NCBI GenBank assembly: GCA_964394445.1
Contig: CAYMXO010000064.1
Span: 1 to 9,546 of the forward strand
Direction: 5' to 3'
Origin: Thiopseudomonas sp964394445
GTDB lineage: Bacteria > Pseudomonadota > Gammaproteobacteria > Pseudomonadales > Pseudomonadaceae
DNA: 9,546 nucleotides
A program made the position numbers and the translations under genes. The notes under the pieces were generated by a model. It was not told the origin of the DNA and did no database searches. It worked only from the letters and a program-made list of their open reading frames with translations. Positions 1 through 7,685 of this stretch are shown piece after piece (the first letter of the stretch is position 1; the number at the start of each line of letters is the position of its first letter).

Positions 1-93
1 TCCTTCAATGGCTAGCGCGTCTTTGTGTGGGTTAAGGCCGGCTTCTAGCGCATAGCCGAAGTGATGGGTTATATTGCTATTGTTAAGTCGTAA
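1..93 (-). other. Possible 5' end of a divergent gene, cut by the window edge
   Basis: On the minus strand a frame stays open from 93 to the window edge. From about 81 it reads NSNITHHFGYALEAGL followed by NPHKDALAIEG. The second half resembles the opening of AMP-binding (acyl-CoA synthetase-like) proteins, where a 'HPDKPALI-G'-type motif lies near the N-terminus. Against it, no ATG, GTG or TTG occurs in this frame between the upstream stop (96-94) and the edge; only ATA at 72-70 is even start-like. It could be a real divergent gene with an unusual or mis-sequenced start, the remnant of one, or chance. The family resemblance is from memory and rests on few residues. Confidence 0.2.
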
Positions 94-122
94 TTAAGCG
101 ACGCAATTGAGATGGTTTTAGA
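1..122 (+). promoter_or_regulatory. Leader region upstream of the signalling operon
   Basis: This is the only intergenic stretch upstream of the operon and must hold, or lie just after, its promoter. Bases 69-120 are AT-rich compared with the coding DNA. I see no convincing sigma-70 pair: TATATT at 70-75 and TAATTA at 91-96 are possible -10 boxes, but neither has a good -35 at 16-18 bases. TTAAG occurs twice in direct orientation, 11 bases apart (83-87 and 94-98), which could be an operator but may be chance. The ribosome binding site for the first gene is weak (GAGATGG, about 109-115). The promoter is inferred from position only. Confidence 0.35.
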
Positions 123-1016
123 ATGGCTCTGAAAAAGGATTTTGGTGTGCGTCTTTTACGTTGTATCCAGGCTCTGGTGCTGCTGGCACTGAGCCCGGTT
201 GCCGCAGCCGAGGTGATCCGCTTCGCGCCTTTGCCTATGGCGAGCCTGGAGCAGATGACGCGGGAGTATTTGCCCTTTCTGGACTATCTGGAACAACAGA
301 CCGGACAGCAGTTTGAGCTGGCATATCACTCATCCTACAGTGACCTGCTTGATGCCCTGACCAGCGGTGAGGTACAGCTGGCCTATCTCGGTCCATTGCC
401 CTATGTGGCTGTTACCGAGCGCACAGAGTCGCTGCAGCCGCTTGTTCAATGGCTGGACAGTGAGGGTAGTTCTGATTACACCTGTGCACTGGTTCATTTC
501 GCGGCCGACAAGCGCAGTAATATTCACTCGATTGAAAAGCCGCACAGCATCGCCTTGACTCAACCGCTCTCGACCTGTGGTTATCTGGTGACGGAAACCC
601 ATATGCGAGCTCAGGGGTACAGTCTTGAAGATGCCTTCCATACCTATGATTACACCGGCAGCCATGAGCAGGTTGCGCTCAGCGTGATCCTGGGGCGGCA
701 CGAACACGGCACCCTGCGCAGCAAGATAGCCCGCCAGTATCACCATCTCGGCCTGAGAATATTCGCGGAGACTCCGCCATTGCCGAGTTTTGTGCTGGTG
801 GGTAATACGCAACGCTTGAGCCCGGCCGTATTGCAGCAGATACGCTCAAGCCTGTTGAGTCTCGAACCGCTGCAGGACCCGAACGCTGCCGAAGTCGTCA
901 AAAGCTGGAGCAGCAATTTAAGGTATGGCGCCGTTGAAGTTGATGACAGTGCATATGACCCGGTGAGGCAGCAATGGCGCCAGTTAAAGGTGGATCTGAT
1001 CGGGGCTGAACAATGA
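123..1016 (+). CDS. PhnD-type periplasmic binding protein, probably sensory
   Basis: This 297-residue protein belongs to the phosphate/phosphite/phosphonate (PhnD-like) class of periplasmic solute-binding proteins. Residues 1-29 form a Sec signal peptide (basic start, hydrophobic 15-26, AAA before E30). There is no lipobox cysteine, so a soluble periplasmic protein is expected. The mature part starts VIRFAPLPMA and has the family layout: a YLEQQTG helix near 55-61, SGEVQLAYLGPLPY near 81-94, and the STCGYL ligand-loop motif at 150-155. The usual second-lobe Asp region (like 'G-vDa') is replaced by GRHEHG at 191-196, so the ligand should not be assumed to be a phosphonate. Its stop overlaps the next gene's start by 4 nt (ATGA), and that gene is a sensor kinase rather than an ABC permease. 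A role as a ligand-binding partner of the kinase is therefore inferred. The start is the first ATG and gives a proper signal peptide. Confidence 0.85.
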   Translation: MALKKDFGVRLLRCIQALVLLALSPVAAAEVIRFAPLPMASLEQMTREYLPFLDYLEQQTGQQFELAYHSSYSDLLDALTSGEVQLAYLGPLPYVAVTERTESLQPLVQWLDSEGSSDYTCALVHFAADKRSNIHSIEKPHSIALTQPLSTCGYLVTETHMRAQGYSLEDAFHTYDYTGSHEQVALSVILGRHEHGTLRSKIARQYHHLGLRIFAETPPLPSFVLVGNTQRLSPAVLQQIRSSLLSLEPLQDPNAAEVVKSWSSNLRYGAVEVDDSAYDPVRQQWRQLKVDLIGAEQ

Positions 1017-4000
1017 ATCGAAAAGTTCTGCTGTTTACGCTTGCTGGTTTCCTGGTCAGCTCCCTGCTAGGTATCGGGCTGATTCAGGTTCTTGTCGGGT
1101 TTGAGGTGAATGATCATCTGGAGTCTCGACTGCAAAGGGAGGCCGTGGCATATCGTTCAGTTGTGCGCGGCCTGTCCCAGGTGGCTCAAACCCTGTATGA
1201 CGAAACCATCAACACAGCCGAGGTCACGGCTCTGGTCAAACAGGTGATTGACACGCGTGGAGACCAGCGTGATATCGCCAGAGGTCTGTTGCTGCGCGAG
1301 TTGTATCCTTCCTTTCAGCGGCTGCAAGCGAGGGGGATTCGTCAGCTCCATTTCCATGGCCCCGACGGTTTGAGCCTGTTGCGCTTTCACAGTCCGCTTA
1401 AATACGGCGATTCGCTGTTTGAAGTCAGGGAGTCGGTGCGTCTGGCCAACACCGAGCTGCAGCCGGTGGAAGGGTTTGAGGCGGGTAAGCTTTTTCACGG
1501 CTTTCGGTTTCTGTTTCCATTGTTTTACCAAGGGCAGCATATTGGCAGTGTCGAGACCAGCGTGTCGTTCAAAACCGTCGAGGCCAACCTGCGCGAGCTG
1601 GTCCCCAACGAACTGTTCGAGTTTGTTTTACGGCGCGATCAGGTTTTTTCCCTGCTCTATCCAAGTGAGCGCTCCATCTATGAACCTTTCCGTTTGAATG
1701 ATGAGTTCGTGATTGAAGATGTTGGTGCCAAGCTGGGCAGCCCACGCCAGGTGCCGGCATTGCAGCAAGTACTGGAACGGGCGCTGGAGAGTGACCGTGA
1801 GCTGATACATCAACGCATGATGAGGGGCGAACCATTCGGTTTGACCCGCAGTTTGGATGGTAAGCGTTATGCGGGCCTGTTCATGCCGGTCAGCAACGTA
1901 TCCGGCGATGTCGATGCCTATATTCTCACTTATACCCAAGTCCCTGTAATCGAAAGCCTGTATCAACACGGGTTCTGGATTCAGCTCTTTTTTGTGGCGT
2001 TGATGGCAAGCCTTGCGGTTGGCTTTTATCGTCGCCAAACCGCCAATCTGGCGATTGCGGCTGAGCGTGAAAAGCTGCAGGCGATCACCGAGCGCATGGC
2101 CGAGGGCTTGTTTACGCAGGACTCGCGCGGACGTATCACCTTCCTGAACGAAGCGGCGGAGCGCATTCTGGGTATCAGCAAAGCTGAAGCGCTTGGTGAG
2201 ATAGCGCATGATCTGTTTCATGTGCACTACGATGCCTTGGGGGCTCCGGTCACCTTGGCAGACTGCCCCATACGCTCGGTCACCGCCAGGGGTGAAATAT
2301 ATGAAAGCGAAGATGAGCTTTTCCGGCGGGTGTCTGACGGCCGGCTGATACCGGTGCAGGTGAGCAGTGCACGTTTCAATCTTGCCGATGATTCCGGTGG
2401 CTCAATCACCATTTTCCGGGATATTACCGAGCGTAAACGCTATGAAGATGAGCTCAAGCGCGCCCGTGAAGAAGCCTTGGAAAGCACTCATGCCAAGTCC
2501 GAGTTTCTGGCCAATATGAGCCACGAGATCAGGACACCGATGAACGGCATGCTGGGGATGATTGAATTGATGCTGGATACCCCTCTGGCCCGAGAGCAGA
2601 GGGACTTTCTCAAAATCGCGCAAAGCTCCGGTAAAAACCTGTTGTCGCTGCTCAACAGCATTCTGGATCTGTCAAAGTATGAGGCCGGTCGGGTCGAGCT
2701 GGAGCAGATCGACTTCCCGTTACGCTCGACGCTGGAAGATACCGTCAAGCTCTTCGCGCCCCAGGCGCAGGGTAAAGGACTGGAAATAGCAGCTCTGATC
2801 GCAGCGAATGTACCGGAGTACGTGAACGGTGATCCCACCCGCTTGCGGCAAGTCATTACCAACCTGCTGGGGAACGCCATCAAGTTTACCGATGTCGGGC
2901 AGATCCTGCTGACCGCTGAACTTGAGCGGGAGTCGGACGATTGCCTGCAGCTGCACATTGCCATTGAGGATACCGGTATCGGGGTTGCCCCCGAGGCACA
3001 GGAGCGGATTTTTGAAAGCTTCAGTCAGGCGGATGGCTCTACCACGCGCAAATATGGCGGCACCGGATTGGGCTTGACCCTGAGTCGTGAAATCGTCGCC
3101 GGTATGGGCGGGTACCTTTGGCTTAAGTCCGTTCCGGGTGAGGGCAGTACCTTCCACTTCACCGTTCAGCTTCAGCCTGCCCGTGATCCCGGCAGCTGTT
3201 TTGTCCCCAACCATGCGCTGAACGGCCTGCAGGCGCTGATAGTGGATGACAACGCGACTAACCGACTGATTCTTGAACGCTACTGCGACAGCTGGCAGAT
3301 CCGGCATCGCAGCGCTGCAAGTGGTGCCGATGCCCTTGAGTTGCTGAACGACCAGCTGGACAGGGGACAGCCTTTCGACTTGGTGCTCACGGATATGATG
3401 ATGCCGGATATGGATGGTGTCACCCTGGCACAGGCCATCCGTGCCGATAGGCGGTTTGATGCCAGCCGGTTGATATTGATCACCTCCTATACCGGCAGTG
3501 CACTGAGCAAGGAGGCGGAGCAGGCCGGGTTTGACTGTCTGCTGGCCAAGCCACTGGCGCGAGATGAGTTGCATGATGCCCTGGAACGTACGCTGTTCGG
3601 GCACGAAAGGGCAGATAACGCCCCGGCAACGACAGCAGCTGACGATGCTCGCCTGAAAGGGCTGCGAGTGCTGCTGGCCGAAGACAATGAGGTCAACCGC
3701 ATGGTGGCGCTGGCCAATCTGGAGCGGCTGGGGTGCAGAGTTACCGTCGCGGTAAACGGGCGTGAAGCGCTGGAACAGATCGAGCGGCAGCGTTTCGATC
3801 TGGTATTGATGGATTGCCAGATGCCGGTACTGGACGGTTTGAGCGCCACTCGAAACCTGCGTGAGCTGGAGCAGCAACATGGCTGGAGCCGTCTGCCGGT
3901 CATCGCCCTGACCGCCTTTGTCACGCCCGCAGAAATACAACGCTGCCTGGATGCCGGAATGGACGCGCATCTTGGCAAGCCGTTCGAGCCGGACATGCTG

Positions 4001-4441
4001 CGACAGGTGCTGCTCAACCATGCGCAGTTCAGACAAATGGATGAGACCCCATCAATCCTTGTTGCTACAGCCGACGTATCCGATACTGAAGACTTACCTG
4101 TTTTGTCGCACGAAATCGTCAGCTCGCTGCAGGAAATGCTGGGGGATGAACTCAACGCCGTGTTTGAGCTGTTTATACAGCAGATGCCGGAGTTGATGTC
4201 GGATATCTGCAATGCTCAGCAAGCGAATGACATCGATGCATTAAAAGCGGCGGCACATACACTCAAAGGCAGCGCATCGAGCCTGGGTGCTCTGCGCCTG
4301 GCTGAACTCTGCCGGCAGTTGCAGGACCAGCAGGACATGCAAAACCTCGAATTGATCGCGCTGGTAGCTGAAGCGAAAAAAGTAACCGAATCACTGGCAG
4401 AAAGATTAGAAAAATACATGCTTAGCGGTCTGCACGACTAA
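1013..4441 (+). CDS. Membrane hybrid sensor histidine kinase (Cache-PAS-HisKA-HATPase-REC-REC-Hpt)
   Basis: This is a 1142-residue inner-membrane hybrid kinase. A first membrane helix (about 5-28) and a second (about 320-338) bracket a roughly 290-residue periplasmic domain. That domain contains LHFHGPDGLSLLRFHSP and KYGDSLFEVRE (about 112-140), typical of double-Cache sensor domains of the dCache_3 type. Then come a PAS domain (about 350-475), HisKA with phosphoacceptor H504 in NMSHEIRTPMNG, and HATPase with the N box (N617, N621), DTGIG at 653-657 and GGTGLGL at 682-688. Receiver 1 has D745/D746, D794, T824 and K846; receiver 2 has E890/D891, D934, T967 and K989. A C-terminal Hpt has H1082 in AHTLKGSASS. 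Every catalytic residue of a His-Asp-His relay is present, and both receivers look competent. There is no output domain, so the Hpt must pass phosphate to a separate protein; the receiver-EAL protein in this operon is the best local candidate. The 4-nt overlap with the binding-protein gene implies translational coupling. Confidence 0.93.
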   Translation: MNRKVLLFTLAGFLVSSLLGIGLIQVLVGFEVNDHLESRLQREAVAYRSVVRGLSQVAQTLYDETINTAEVTALVKQVIDTRGDQRDIARGLLLRELYPSFQRLQARGIRQLHFHGPDGLSLLRFHSPLKYGDSLFEVRESVRLANTELQPVEGFEAGKLFHGFRFLFPLFYQGQHIGSVETSVSFKTVEANLRELVPNELFEFVLRRDQVFSLLYPSERSIYEPFRLNDEFVIEDVGAKLGSPRQVPALQQVLERALESDRELIHQRMMRGEPFGLTRSLDGKRYAGLFMPVSNVSGDVDAYILTYTQVPVIESLYQHGFWIQLFFVALMASLAVGFYRRQTANLAIAAEREKLQAITERMAEGLFTQDSRGRITFLNEAAERILGISKAEALGEIAHDLFHVHYDALGAPVTLADCPIRSVTARGEIYESEDELFRRVSDGRLIPVQVSSARFNLADDSGGSITIFRDITERKRYEDELKRAREEALESTHAKSEFLANMSHEIRTPMNGMLGMIELMLDTPLAREQRDFLKIAQSSGKNLLSLLNSILDLSKYEAGRVELEQIDFPLRSTLEDTVKLFAPQAQGKGLEIAALIAANVPEYVNGDPTRLRQVITNLLGNAIKFTDVGQILLTAELERESDDCLQLHIAIEDTGIGVAPEAQERIFESFSQADGSTTRKYGGTGLGLTLSREIVAGMGGYLWLKSVPGEGSTFHFTVQLQPARDPGSCFVPNHALNGLQALIVDDNATNRLILERYCDSWQIRHRSAASGADALELLNDQLDRGQPFDLVLTDMMMPDMDGVTLAQAIRADRRFDASRLILITSYTGSALSKEAEQAGFDCLLAKPLARDELHDALERTLFGHERADNAPATTAADDARLKGLRVLLAEDNEVNRMVALANLERLGCRVTVAVNGREALEQIERQRFDLVLMDCQMPVLDGLSATRNLRELEQQHGWSRLPVIALTAFVTPAEIQRCLDAGMDAHLGKPFEPDMLRQVLLNHAQFRQMDETPSILVATADVSDTEDLPVLSHEIVSSLQEMLGDELNAVFELFIQQMPELMSDICNAQQANDIDALKAAAHTLKGSASSLGALRLAELCRQLQDQQDMQNLELIALVAEAKKVTESLAERLEKYMLSGLHD

Positions 4442-4474
4442 AGCATTCATGGCGATGCCAAGTAGGGAGCGAAA

Positions 4475-5569
4475 ATGTTTTTTGGTAGCGGTAAACAAAA
4501 AGAAATCGACACACTTAAAGCCGATTTGGCTGCGGCACGTTCGTCCCATGCGTTGGAAAAACAGCAACTGCAGGCGCAACTGGCTGACAGAGAAAAACAG
4601 CTTGTTCAGTTGCAACAACAACGTGGCAGTAAATCCGATGTGATAGCTTTGCAGTTACGTGGTGGCGACATGTTGAACAGCATACGTGAAGGTTTGGCTG
4701 ATACGGCAGAACACTTGATTGATGAGCGCAAGGCGATGAAACAGCTTGATGCTGTGTTCGATAATACCCGCATTGCGCTGACAAAACTGGGTGAGCGGGC
4801 AGGCCTTATCAACCAGCAGGCACAGTCCAGTATCAGTGCTGCGGCCGTACTCGATAGCACAGCGCACGAGATATCCCGACTGGTCTCCAGCATTCAGGAA
4901 ATTTCAGACCAAACCAATTTGCTGGCGTTGAATGCGGCTATTGAAGCCGCACGTGCCGGAGAAGCAGGGCGTGGATTTGCTGTGGTAGCAGATGAGGTGC
5001 GTGCCTTGGCAGGCAAGGCTCATGGAGCCAGTCAGGAAATTGAACGTTTGGTCACACAGGTAATTGATCAAACCACCACCATCAAAACTGTGATCAATAC
5101 CAACCAGGAAAGTGCAGAAGATGTTTCCGCATCATCAACGCAGATAGACTCGGTTGTTGGTGATGTGATTACCCGTTCGGATCACATGCAGCGTGTTATT
5201 CGATTGGCCACAACTGCGTCCTTCCTGAACACGGTCAAACTCGATCATGCTGTTTGGAAAAACCAGATATACAATATGATCGAACAGGGTGATTTTGAAA
5301 CCGGTGCCAACTGTCATACGGAGTGCCGTCTGGGTAAGTGGTACTACGAGGGCTACGGAGGGCGAAAGTACTCCGGTATGAACAGCTTTCGTGCACTGGA
5401 AACACCTCACAGGCAGGTACATGATGCAGGACGGGCAGCACTGGCTGCCGGGGCACGCAAGGATTATAAAACCATGACGCAACAGCTGGAGCAGATGGAA
5501 AGCACAAGTCTCAATGTTGTACGTTGCATCGACAACCTGATTAAAGAAGTTGCCCATCGGCACCTTTGA
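4475..5569 (+). CDS. Soluble methyl-accepting-type signalling protein with C-terminal CZB domain
   Basis: This 364-residue cytoplasmic protein has no signal peptide or membrane helix. An N-terminal coiled coil (about 8-50, rich in K, E, Q and L heptads) leads into a short chemoreceptor signalling hairpin. Its tip is the family hallmark at about 141-178 (QEISDQTNLLALNAAIEAA then RAGEAGRGFAVVADEVRAL). The C-terminal part (about 245-330) is a chemoreceptor zinc-binding (CZB) domain with the expected three His and one Cys: H258 in LDHAVWK, C284 in CRLGKWY, H312 and H316 in PHRQVH. In known cases CZB domains bind zinc tightly and respond to zinc or hypochlorite (E. coli DgcZ, H. pylori TlpD). The hairpin is much shorter than in a classical receptor, and there is no C-terminal CheR-docking pentapeptide. 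A ribosome binding site AGGGAG at 4464-4469, 5 nt before the ATG, fixes the start. No cheA or cheW is in view, so its partner is unknown; a link to the c-di-GMP protein downstream is inferred from the operon. Confidence 0.88.
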   Translation: MFFGSGKQKEIDTLKADLAAARSSHALEKQQLQAQLADREKQLVQLQQQRGSKSDVIALQLRGGDMLNSIREGLADTAEHLIDERKAMKQLDAVFDNTRIALTKLGERAGLINQQAQSSISAAAVLDSTAHEISRLVSSIQEISDQTNLLALNAAIEAARAGEAGRGFAVVADEVRALAGKAHGASQEIERLVTQVIDQTTTIKTVINTNQESAEDVSASSTQIDSVVGDVITRSDHMQRVIRLATTASFLNTVKLDHAVWKNQIYNMIEQGDFETGANCHTECRLGKWYYEGYGGRKYSGMNSFRALETPHRQVHDAGRAALAAGARKDYKTMTQQLEQMESTSLNVVRCIDNLIKEVAHRHL

Positions 5570-5576
5570 CCCAAGC

Positions 5577-5580
5577 GGAG
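5577..5580 (+). promoter_or_regulatory. Ribosome binding site that sets the start of the REC-EAL gene
   Basis: GGAG lies 6 nt before the ATG at 5587. It supports that ATG over the in-frame TTG at 5566, which overlaps the upstream stop codon and has no Shine-Dalgarno sequence at a suitable distance. The protein begins MSEKTPVILVVED, the normal opening of a receiver domain, which supports the same start. Confidence 0.8.
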
Positions 5581-5586
5581 ACAGGC

Positions 5587-7674
5587 ATGTCTGAAAAGAC
5601 CCCGGTGATCCTGGTTGTAGAAGATGCGGCACCCATTCGGATGCTGCTCAAGGCCGGGCTCACCAAGGCGGGTTATCGAATCGTTGAAGCCGTTAACGGC
5701 CGCGAAGGCGTAACCGCATTTGAACAACATCGGCCACAACTGGTGCTGATGGATGTGAACATGCCCGAGATGGACGGTTTCGAGTCCTGCCGCGGCATAC
5801 GCGCATTGGAAACGGCCTACCGCACGCCGGTAGTGATGCTGACCGGCTCGGATGATATCGACTCGATCAACCAGGCATTTGAAGCCGGCGCCACCGACTT
5901 TATCGCCAAGCCGATCAACTTGCCGCTGCTGTTGCAGCGCATACGTTATGCCCTGCGTGATGCCGAGCGCGAAGCGACACTGCGCCGGGTGCAACAGCAG
6001 CAGAACAATGCCCGCAAACTGGCGGGCCTGGCCTATTGGGAGTTGGATCCAACCCAGGGTCAGATCCAGTGGACCAGTGAGGCGGTCAACATGCTGCCCT
6101 GGATGCAACCGCTGCCGCAGACAGCTCAGGCACTGGCTGAAATTGTCGTGCCGGCCGAAAGAAAACGATTGCAGGATGCCATCCATAACGCGGTCGACAA
6201 CCGGCTGAGCTTCGATATCGAGTTGCAGTGTCTTGATCAGGAGCAGTGCGAGCACGTACTGCGTATCGTAGGTCAGGGTGACGCTGACCAGCGTGTGTTC
6301 GGGGCAGTACAGGACTTGACCCTGCAACGTTCATTGGAACATCAGGCGTACTACCTGAATTATCACGATGCCGTGACCGGGTTGCCCAACCGGACCCTGT
6401 TTCTGCAAAGTTTGACCGACCTGCTGCAGCGCACACCAAAAACACAGCAGCTTGCAGTACTGGTGATTGAGGTACAGCGCCTGCAGGAAATTACCGCTGC
6501 CTACGGACAGGATTTGGCCGATACCCTGTTGCGACTGGTCGGTGGGGAGTTGCGTCAGCTAGCGGGTGAGGGTGTGATATGTGCCCGCCTGCAAGGGGGG
6601 CGCTTTGGTACCGTGATCAATGTTCCCGAACACTTCGATAGCCAGAGTGTTCAGCGCTATTTCGAGCAGCAGCTGCAGGCGCTGGATCGCAACTGGATAG
6701 TCGAAGGTCACGAACTCTATCTGAATTTTATTGGTGGTATCAGCTCGTCCAAAAATGAAGCCAATGATGCAGGGCTTTTGTTGCGGATGGCCAAAAGCGC
6801 ACAGCGCAGCCTCAGGCCCGATGGCTGTATTACACTGGCGTTTTATCAGCAGCAACATGACCGCTCTCTGCATGACATGCTTGACCTTGAGTCTGACCTG
6901 CGCCGTGCGGTTGAGCAGGAGCAGTTTCATCTGGTGTACCAGCCTCAACTGGATTTGGCCAGTCAACAGATTGTGGGGGTAGAGGCACTGTTGCGCTGGG
7001 TTTGCCCACATCGTGGCTTTGTTTCACCGGCCGAGTTTATCCCGGCACTTGAAGAGACGGGGCTGATCACCGTGCTGGGCGAATGGATTCTCAATGAAGC
7101 CTGCCGCCAACAGGCACAATGGGCACGCGAAGGTTTGGATCTTAGAATGGGCATCAACCTGTCGGCGGTTCAGTTTCAGCAGCCGGATCTGTCGATGCAG
7201 ATCGAGGCCGCGGTTCACAACAGTGGGGCTGATCGTGAACGGATTGAGCTGGAGATCACCGAAAGCATGGCGATGGGGGATCCGGAGCAAACCATTGCAG
7301 TGCTGCACCGCCTGCGTGAGGCGGGTTTCAAGATCGCTATTGATGACTTTGGTGTTGGTTTCTCGTCACTTGAATACCTGTTGAAGTTTCCGCTGGATAC
7401 CCTGAAGATTGACCGTGCTTTTGTCACCGATGTGGCCGGGACCCGGCGTGACCGTGCCATCGTGCGTGCACTGACAAACCTGTGCACCGGCCTGGGCATG
7501 ACCACCATTGCCGAGGGGGTGGAAACCCAGCGTCAGTGCGACTATCTGGACGCACTGGGCGCCACCGAAATTCAAGGCTATTTGCTCAGCCGACCCCTGC
7601 CCGGTGATGCGCTGTTCAGCTTCGTGCAACGCTTCCGCGAACAGGGCTGGAATGCCGTTGAAACAACATCATAA
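5587..7674 (+). CDS. Response regulator with PAS-like, degenerate GGDEF and intact EAL domains: predicted c-di-GMP phosphodiesterase
   Basis: This 695-residue cytoplasmic response regulator probably lowers cyclic di-GMP by hydrolysis to pGpG. The receiver (about 6-122) has E12/D13, phosphoacceptor D56, T86 and K108. A linker helix and a PAS-like fold (about 143-248, from LAGLAYWELDP) follow. The GGDEF domain (about 254-420) keeps the entry motif DAVTGLPNR, but its active-site loop reads QGGRF (336-340) and the metal-binding DxD region reads EVQ (295-297), so cyclase activity is not expected. The EAL domain (about 435-685) looks fully competent: E466 in EALLRW, N524, E556 in ELEITES, D586/D587 in IDDFGVGFSSLEY, K607, E643 in AEGVET, and Q663 in QGY. 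It is the only output-type protein in the operon, 17 nt after the CZB gene and 11 nt before the FIST gene. It is a natural phosphorylation target for either hybrid kinase (inference). Confidence 0.93.
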   Translation: MSEKTPVILVVEDAAPIRMLLKAGLTKAGYRIVEAVNGREGVTAFEQHRPQLVLMDVNMPEMDGFESCRGIRALETAYRTPVVMLTGSDDIDSINQAFEAGATDFIAKPINLPLLLQRIRYALRDAEREATLRRVQQQQNNARKLAGLAYWELDPTQGQIQWTSEAVNMLPWMQPLPQTAQALAEIVVPAERKRLQDAIHNAVDNRLSFDIELQCLDQEQCEHVLRIVGQGDADQRVFGAVQDLTLQRSLEHQAYYLNYHDAVTGLPNRTLFLQSLTDLLQRTPKTQQLAVLVIEVQRLQEITAAYGQDLADTLLRLVGGELRQLAGEGVICARLQGGRFGTVINVPEHFDSQSVQRYFEQQLQALDRNWIVEGHELYLNFIGGISSSKNEANDAGLLLRMAKSAQRSLRPDGCITLAFYQQQHDRSLHDMLDLESDLRRAVEQEQFHLVYQPQLDLASQQIVGVEALLRWVCPHRGFVSPAEFIPALEETGLITVLGEWILNEACRQQAQWAREGLDLRMGINLSAVQFQQPDLSMQIEAAVHNSGADRERIELEITESMAMGDPEQTIAVLHRLREAGFKIAIDDFGVGFSSLEYLLKFPLDTLKIDRAFVTDVAGTRRDRAIVRALTNLCTGLGMTTIAEGVETQRQCDYLDALGATEIQGYLLSRPLPGDALFSFVQRFREQGWNAVETTS

Positions 7675-7685
7675 AGGGAGTCTCG

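Noticed and set aside
123..1016. Naming the first gene phnD as part of a phosphonate transporter
   Set aside because: No phnC or phnE gene follows, the next gene is a kinase, and the ligand-site region is atypical, so neither the symbol nor the transport role is supported.
2720..4036. Long minus-strand open frame opposite the membrane kinase (438 codons)
   Set aside because: It lies entirely antisense to well-conserved kinase and receiver domains, and its product shows no recognisable motifs; long antisense frames are common in coding DNA with this codon bias.
4450..4460. TGGC-GAT-GCCA hairpin between the kinase and CZB genes as a terminator
   Set aside because: The stem is only four base pairs with no T-run after it, and the gap is just 33 nt; termination here is unlikely.
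5566..5586. TTG start for the REC-EAL gene overlapping the CZB stop codon
   Set aside because: The ATG at 5587 has GGAG at 5577-5580 with 6-nt spacing and begins the receiver domain normally; the extra seven residues add nothing recognisable.
5464..6327. Minus-strand open frame of 287 codons opposite the CZB and REC-EAL genes
   Set aside because: It crosses two convincing plus-strand genes, has no ribosome binding site that I can see, and encodes a low-complexity, family-less product.
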